Positions 61,393 to 64,000 of a stretch of DNA of 64,000 nucleotides are shown piece by piece; positions within the stretch are counted from its first letter, which is position 1; each line of letters begins with the position of its first letter. The translations under genes were made by a program, and so were the position numbers. Below the pieces are notes generated by a model. The model worked only from the letters and a program-made list of their open reading frames with translations. It had not been told where the DNA came from and searched no databases. The stretch is from contig NZ_QMKP01000010.1 of NCBI RefSeq assembly GCF_003287955.1, positions 110,880 through 174,879 on the forward strand, given 5' to 3'. Origin of the DNA: Arthrobacter sp. AQ5-06 (GTDB lineage Bacteria > Actinomycetota > Actinomycetes > Actinomycetales > Micrococcaceae).

Positions 61393-61422
61393 TTGAGATC
61401 GGGCCGGGATGTGCTGTAAAGT
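61393..61422 (+). promoter_or_regulatory. Predicted promoter of tRNA-Ile
   Basis: TTGAGA at 61393 and TAAAGT at 61417 with an 18-bp spacer; transcription would begin near 61430, about 18 nt before the tRNA. Confidence 0.55.
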
Positions 61423-61447
61423 CATGTCTCGGCCCGATGAGGCATCG

Positions 61448-61521
61448 GGGCGTATAGCTCAGGCGGTTAGAGCGCTTCGCTGATAACGAAGAGGTCCCAG
61501 GTTCAAGTCCTGGTACGCCCA
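61448..61521 (+). tRNA. tRNA-Ile (GAT)
   Basis: A 74-nt cloverleaf. Acceptor GGGCGTA pairs with TACGCCC, the anticodon stem CTTCG/CGAAG encloses CTGATAA with GAT at 61482-61484, and the T arm has GTTCAAGTC. CCA is not encoded, so the CCA-adding enzyme must supply it. Confidence 0.97.
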
Positions 61522-61590
61522 CGGAACCTGTGCAGGTTCAAAGGAAGGTTCGGTTTGCTTCACGGCAGGCGGAACCGGAACGGGGAGCAT

Positions 61591-61707
61591 GTGAAGAAGT
61601 TGCTGGTACTTGCAGCTGCGATCGCAGGCGTCCTGCTCTACAGGAAAGCACAGGAATCCGAGGCCCGGAAAATAGTCTGGAGCCAGTCGACCGACAAAGT
61701 CGAATAG
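61591..61707 (+). CDS. DLW-39 family microprotein
   Basis: A 38-residue peptide. It starts MKKLLVLAAAIAGVLLYRKA, one short membrane helix with a basic N-terminus, and has an amphipathic tail containing ESEARKIVWSQ. GGGGAG lies 3 nt before the GTG. Length, sequence and position between tRNA-Ile and tRNA-Ala near gyrA fit the actinobacterial DLW-39 family, whose function is unknown. Confidence 0.82.
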   Translation: MKKLLVLAAAIAGVLLYRKAQESEARKIVWSQSTDKVE

Positions 61708-61779
61708 GCCGGATTCCCGGACCGGGAGCTTGCAAAAGGCTCCATGGTTCTAGGGTATGATTGACGGGTTGCTTCTTAT

Positions 61780-61855
61780 GGGGGCATGGCGCAATTGGTA
61801 GCGCACCTGCTTTGCAAGCAGGGGGTTCGGGGTTCGAGTCCCCGTGCCTCCACCA
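61780..61855 (+). tRNA. tRNA-Ala (TGC)
   Basis: A 76-nt cloverleaf with encoded CCA at 61853-61855. Acceptor GGGGGCA pairs with TGCCTCC and includes the G3-U70 wobble that identifies alanine. The anticodon stem CCTGC/GCAGG encloses TTTGCAA with TGC at 61813-61815. Confidence 0.97.
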
Positions 61856-61859
61856 TAAG

Positions 61860-61897
61860 AAAGTCCCGGACAGCCGAAACGCTGTCCGGGACTTTTT
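61860..61897 (+). terminator. Strong intrinsic terminator after tRNA-Ala
   Basis: GTCCCGGACAGC pairs perfectly with GCTGTCCGGGAC around CGAAAC and is followed by TTTTT at 61893-61897. The A-rich bases before the stem extend the pairing. Confidence 0.92.
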
Positions 61898-61925
61898 CGT
61901 TAATGCAGAACAGTAGGGTTGGACG

Positions 61926-62870
61926 GTGAACTTTCTTCTTGCGGCCGTTGGCGTCCTGGGCGTGGCGTCGTCCGGGCCGTTGATCGCCGCGACCCTCGGG
62001 GCCACCACCGTCAGTGCCCTCGCCATCGCCTTCTGGCGCAACGCCATCGGGGCTGCCGTGATGGCCACCCCCACACTGGTCCGCGAACCCCGGCAGTTCG
62101 GCCGGATCACCGGCCCCGAGTTCCGATGGTCGCTGCTGGCCGCCGTCGCCCTGGCCCTGCACTTTGCCTGCTTCATCACCTCCCTCCAGCTCACCTCCGT
62201 GGCTGCTGCCACCGCCCTGGTCTGCTTGCAGTCGGCCTGGATCGCGGTTTTCCAGCTCTTCCGCGGAACCAGGCACCGCTGGCAGGTGCTGGCAGGTCTC
62301 GGGATCGCCTTTGGTGGCGTTGTGACCATCACAGGGTTCGACATGGGATCCTCGCCTGACGCGCTCCTGGGCGACCTGCTGGCCGTCGCTGGCGGAGCCC
62401 TGGCCGGCCTCTACACGCTTGCCGGCGGCAAGGCCCGCCAGACCATGACCACGGGAACGTACACCACGCTCTGCTATGGGATGTGCGCGGCTATTGTGGC
62501 GGTGCTGGCGCTCTTCAGTGGCCAGCCGCTGGTGGGGTTCGACGCCGTTGGCTGGGCAGGGATCCTGGCCATCACCGTGTGTGCCCAACTGGTGGGTCAC
62601 ACCGCCTTTAATCACCTGCTGGCCACCATGAGCCCGTTGTTGGTGTCCATGATCATCCTGCTCGAAATCCCCGGCGCAGCCGTCCTGGCCGCGGTCTTCC
62701 TGCACGAGACTCTGCCCGCCGGCACCTACGGCGGGCTGGGGCTCATCCTCGTAGGCCTCGCCGTCGTGGTTCTGGGACAGCGGTCAGGCTTCAGGAAGCG
62801 GCGCGAAGGCTCCGGCGCGCGTGCGGATGAACCGCCGTCGGACCGTCTGGCTGAACTCGGAACGGACTGA
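61926..62870 (+). CDS. EamA-family (DMT) transporter
   Basis: A 314-residue protein of ten predicted transmembrane helices in two EamA repeats. Features include ALAIAFWRNAIGAAVMATPT in repeat one and AGGALAGLYTLAGGKARQTM in repeat two. The C-terminal 30 residues are a charged cytoplasmic tail. The family exports or imports amino acids, nucleotides and other metabolites; the substrate cannot be predicted. GTG start at 61926, shortly after the tRNA terminator. Confidence 0.9.
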   Translation: MNFLLAAVGVLGVASSGPLIAATLGATTVSALAIAFWRNAIGAAVMATPTLVREPRQFGRITGPEFRWSLLAAVALALHFACFITSLQLTSVAAATALVCLQSAWIAVFQLFRGTRHRWQVLAGLGIAFGGVVTITGFDMGSSPDALLGDLLAVAGGALAGLYTLAGGKARQTMTTGTYTTLCYGMCAAIVAVLALFSGQPLVGFDAVGWAGILAITVCAQLVGHTAFNHLLATMSPLLVSMIILLEIPGAAVLAAVFLHETLPAGTYGGLGLILVGLAVVVLGQRSGFRKRREGSGARADEPPSDRLAELGTD

Positions 62871-62890
62871 GGCCGGCCCGGGAGGCGGGC

Positions 62891-63766
62891 TTATTGTCCG
62901 CCGCGGCGGACAGGCTGGGCGGTGTTGACCGTGTGGATCGCCCGCAGGAGCTTCGCCGGGAAGTAAACCGAGAAGAACACCACCATGGGTGCCTTGAGGG
63001 CCATTTTCTTGACGTTGTGGGCCTTGTAGGTACGGTCGAAGCGGGTCACGTAATACCGGTAGTCCCGCGGTGAATCCTCGAGCCGACGGGCGGACATCCC
63101 GGACACCATCTGGGGCCAGTACTGGACTTTGAGTTCGTGATCGGCGAGGTGCAGGGAGAGGTCGATGTCCTCGTGCATCTCGTCTTTCTCGTCACGGCAG
63201 GTTTCGTCCCGGATGGTTTCCCATGCCGTAGCACGCAGGGCCATGTTGGAGCCGAACAGGAAGTGGTACTGGTGCTTGGCGAGCTTGAGCATCAGCTGGC
63301 GCATCTTGTCGTCTGCCTTGAGCCCGAACCGCCGCATCGGCATGTCGTAGTAGACCACCGGTCCGGTGGCTGCCTGGACTGACGGGTCAAGAAAGGCCTT
63401 CTGGACCTGTTCCACCCAGTCCGGCTCTACAACCGAATCGGCGTCGATGCGTCCCAGGACGTCGCCGGTGGCGTGGTTGAGGCCAAAGTTTCGGGTGGGA
63501 ATCAGGCCCTGGTCCCGGTCCTGGCTGAGCAGGATGATGGGACTTTCCGGATACTCCAGCTGCATCTGCGCCACGATGGCGGCAGTGCGGTCAGTGGAGA
63601 GGTTGTCCACCACGATGATCTCGTGGGCCGGCACCGACTGGTACACCGCAGCGATGAGACACTGCCGGATGACACTTTCCTCGTTGTAGGCCGGGATAAC
63701 AACGGACACGCGCGGCAGCTGTGCTGCGTCGTTCAAGGCATCCCCAGAGGATTTATCGGCTGACAT
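62891..63766 (-). CDS. GT2-family glycosyltransferase
   Basis: A 291-residue GT-A enzyme: VSVVIPAYNEESVIRQCL, IIVVDNLSTDRTAAIV, PTRNFGLNHATGDVLGRIDA with the metal-binding DAD, and a later EMHEDIDLSLHLAD motif. The C-terminal region has a hydrophobic segment (APMVVFFSVYFPAKLLRAI) that likely anchors it to the membrane. It converges with the transporter gene after 20 nt. It is unlinked to the left-end glycan cluster, so its acceptor is unknown. Confidence 0.88.
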   Translation of the reverse strand: MSADKSSGDALNDAAQLPRVSVVIPAYNEESVIRQCLIAAVYQSVPAHEIIVVDNLSTDRTAAIVAQMQLEYPESPIILLSQDRDQGLIPTRNFGLNHATGDVLGRIDADSVVEPDWVEQVQKAFLDPSVQAATGPVVYYDMPMRRFGLKADDKMRQLMLKLAKHQYHFLFGSNMALRATAWETIRDETCRDEKDEMHEDIDLSLHLADHELKVQYWPQMVSGMSARRLEDSPRDYRYYVTRFDRTYKAHNVKKMALKAPMVVFFSVYFPAKLLRAIHTVNTAQPVRRGGQ

Positions 63767-63847
63767 CAGTTCAAATTTAGCACCGATCGGGATTTGTCCT
63801 GCCAGCGACTGGGTCCAGTCCGGACAAACACTGGGAAAACACTGAAA

Positions 63848-63870
63848 GGGCCCCGCACCAGGCGGAGCCC
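63848..63870 (-). terminator. Hairpin upstream of the IS edge
   Basis: GGGCCCCGC and GCGGAGCCC pair around ACCAG with one mismatch. On the minus strand TTTC follows, so it may terminate a leftward transcript from beyond the IS-like element. No plus-strand gene ends here. Confidence 0.5.
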
Positions 63871-63919
63871 CTTTGAGGTGTACTACTGATGTGAGACACA
63901 GTTTGAAAGGATTGTGCCC

Positions 63920-64000
63920 ATGTCTTCCCGTCCCACCTATTCCGATGAGTTCAAGGCCGATGCAGTGAATCTGGTCGTTTCCTCCGGCCGTTCACCCGCC
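63920..64000 (+). mobile_element. IS3-type transposase OrfA, 5' end (cut by window)
   Basis: The first 27 codons read SSRPTYSDEFKADAVNLVVS, the classic start of the IS3-family OrfA helix-turn-helix (HTH_Tnp_1). A TG-starting candidate left end, TGAGGTGTACTACTGATG, begins at 63874, 46 nt before the ATG. The right end, OrfB and target duplication are outside the window, so the boundary is provisional. Confidence 0.75.

Overview
The window is high-GC DNA from the chromosomal origin region of an actinobacterium. The block rpmH-rnpA-yidD-yidC-jag-rsmG-parA-parB on the minus strand faces dnaA-dnaN-gnd-recF-dciA-gyrB-gyrA-DUF3566 on the plus strand. Pseudokinase-type MurJ partners, a DLW-39 microprotein, GTG starts and the tRNA-Ile/tRNA-Ala pair after gyrA all fit Micrococcaceae. 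Arthrobacter or Pseudarthrobacter is my best guess from gene order and protein style; no database was searched.

Layout. 1-10,140: a cell-surface polysaccharide locus (flippase fragment, three GT2 glycosyltransferases, a large polytopic membrane protein, a GH16 hydrolase, a three-domain NTase/P-loop kinase/methyltransferase-like fusion and an APH-fold kinase). 10,140-12,781: a promoter with a helically phased direct repeat and a large secreted PKD-domain protein. 12,797-22,111: aspartyl aminopeptidase, a broken small gene, a LuxR-type two-component system with an ABC exporter, a PAP2-DAGK fusion, and a DeoR-MFS pair with a perfect 12-bp inverted-repeat operator. 22,123-28,848: ABC-F ATPase, a MecA-like penicillin-binding lipoprotein, an FAD amine-oxidase-like enzyme and a GT87-type membrane protein. 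28,849-29,656: an AT-richer gap with two tiny genes that have strong ribosome binding sites. 29,657-38,002: histidine phosphatase, CCA-adding enzyme, Nudix hydrolase, MurJ, a membrane pseudokinase/discoidin-like protein, TrxB and TrxA.

38,003-43,402 is a 5.4-kb stretch without a convincing gene. It holds nine of the ten parS sites, two compact clusters of DnaA-box-like repeats, a CTTG tetranucleotide tract and short tandem repeats. It looks like a dedicated centromere/DnaA-binding locus about 9 kb from dnaA. The last parS of the array is the loop-proximal core of a perfect 38-bp palindrome 12 nt after parB and probably doubles as the parB terminator.

43,403-61,348 is the replication-initiation core. 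Canonical DnaA boxes lie on both sides of dnaA, and the dnaA-dnaN gap carries CTTAA motifs on a 9-bp register. The dnaN-gnd gap carries a 66-bp two-level symmetric dyad. After gyrA come DUF3566, tRNA-Ile, the DLW-39 microprotein, tRNA-Ala with a strong terminator, an EamA transporter, a GT2 glycosyltransferase and the left edge of an IS3-type element cut by the window end.
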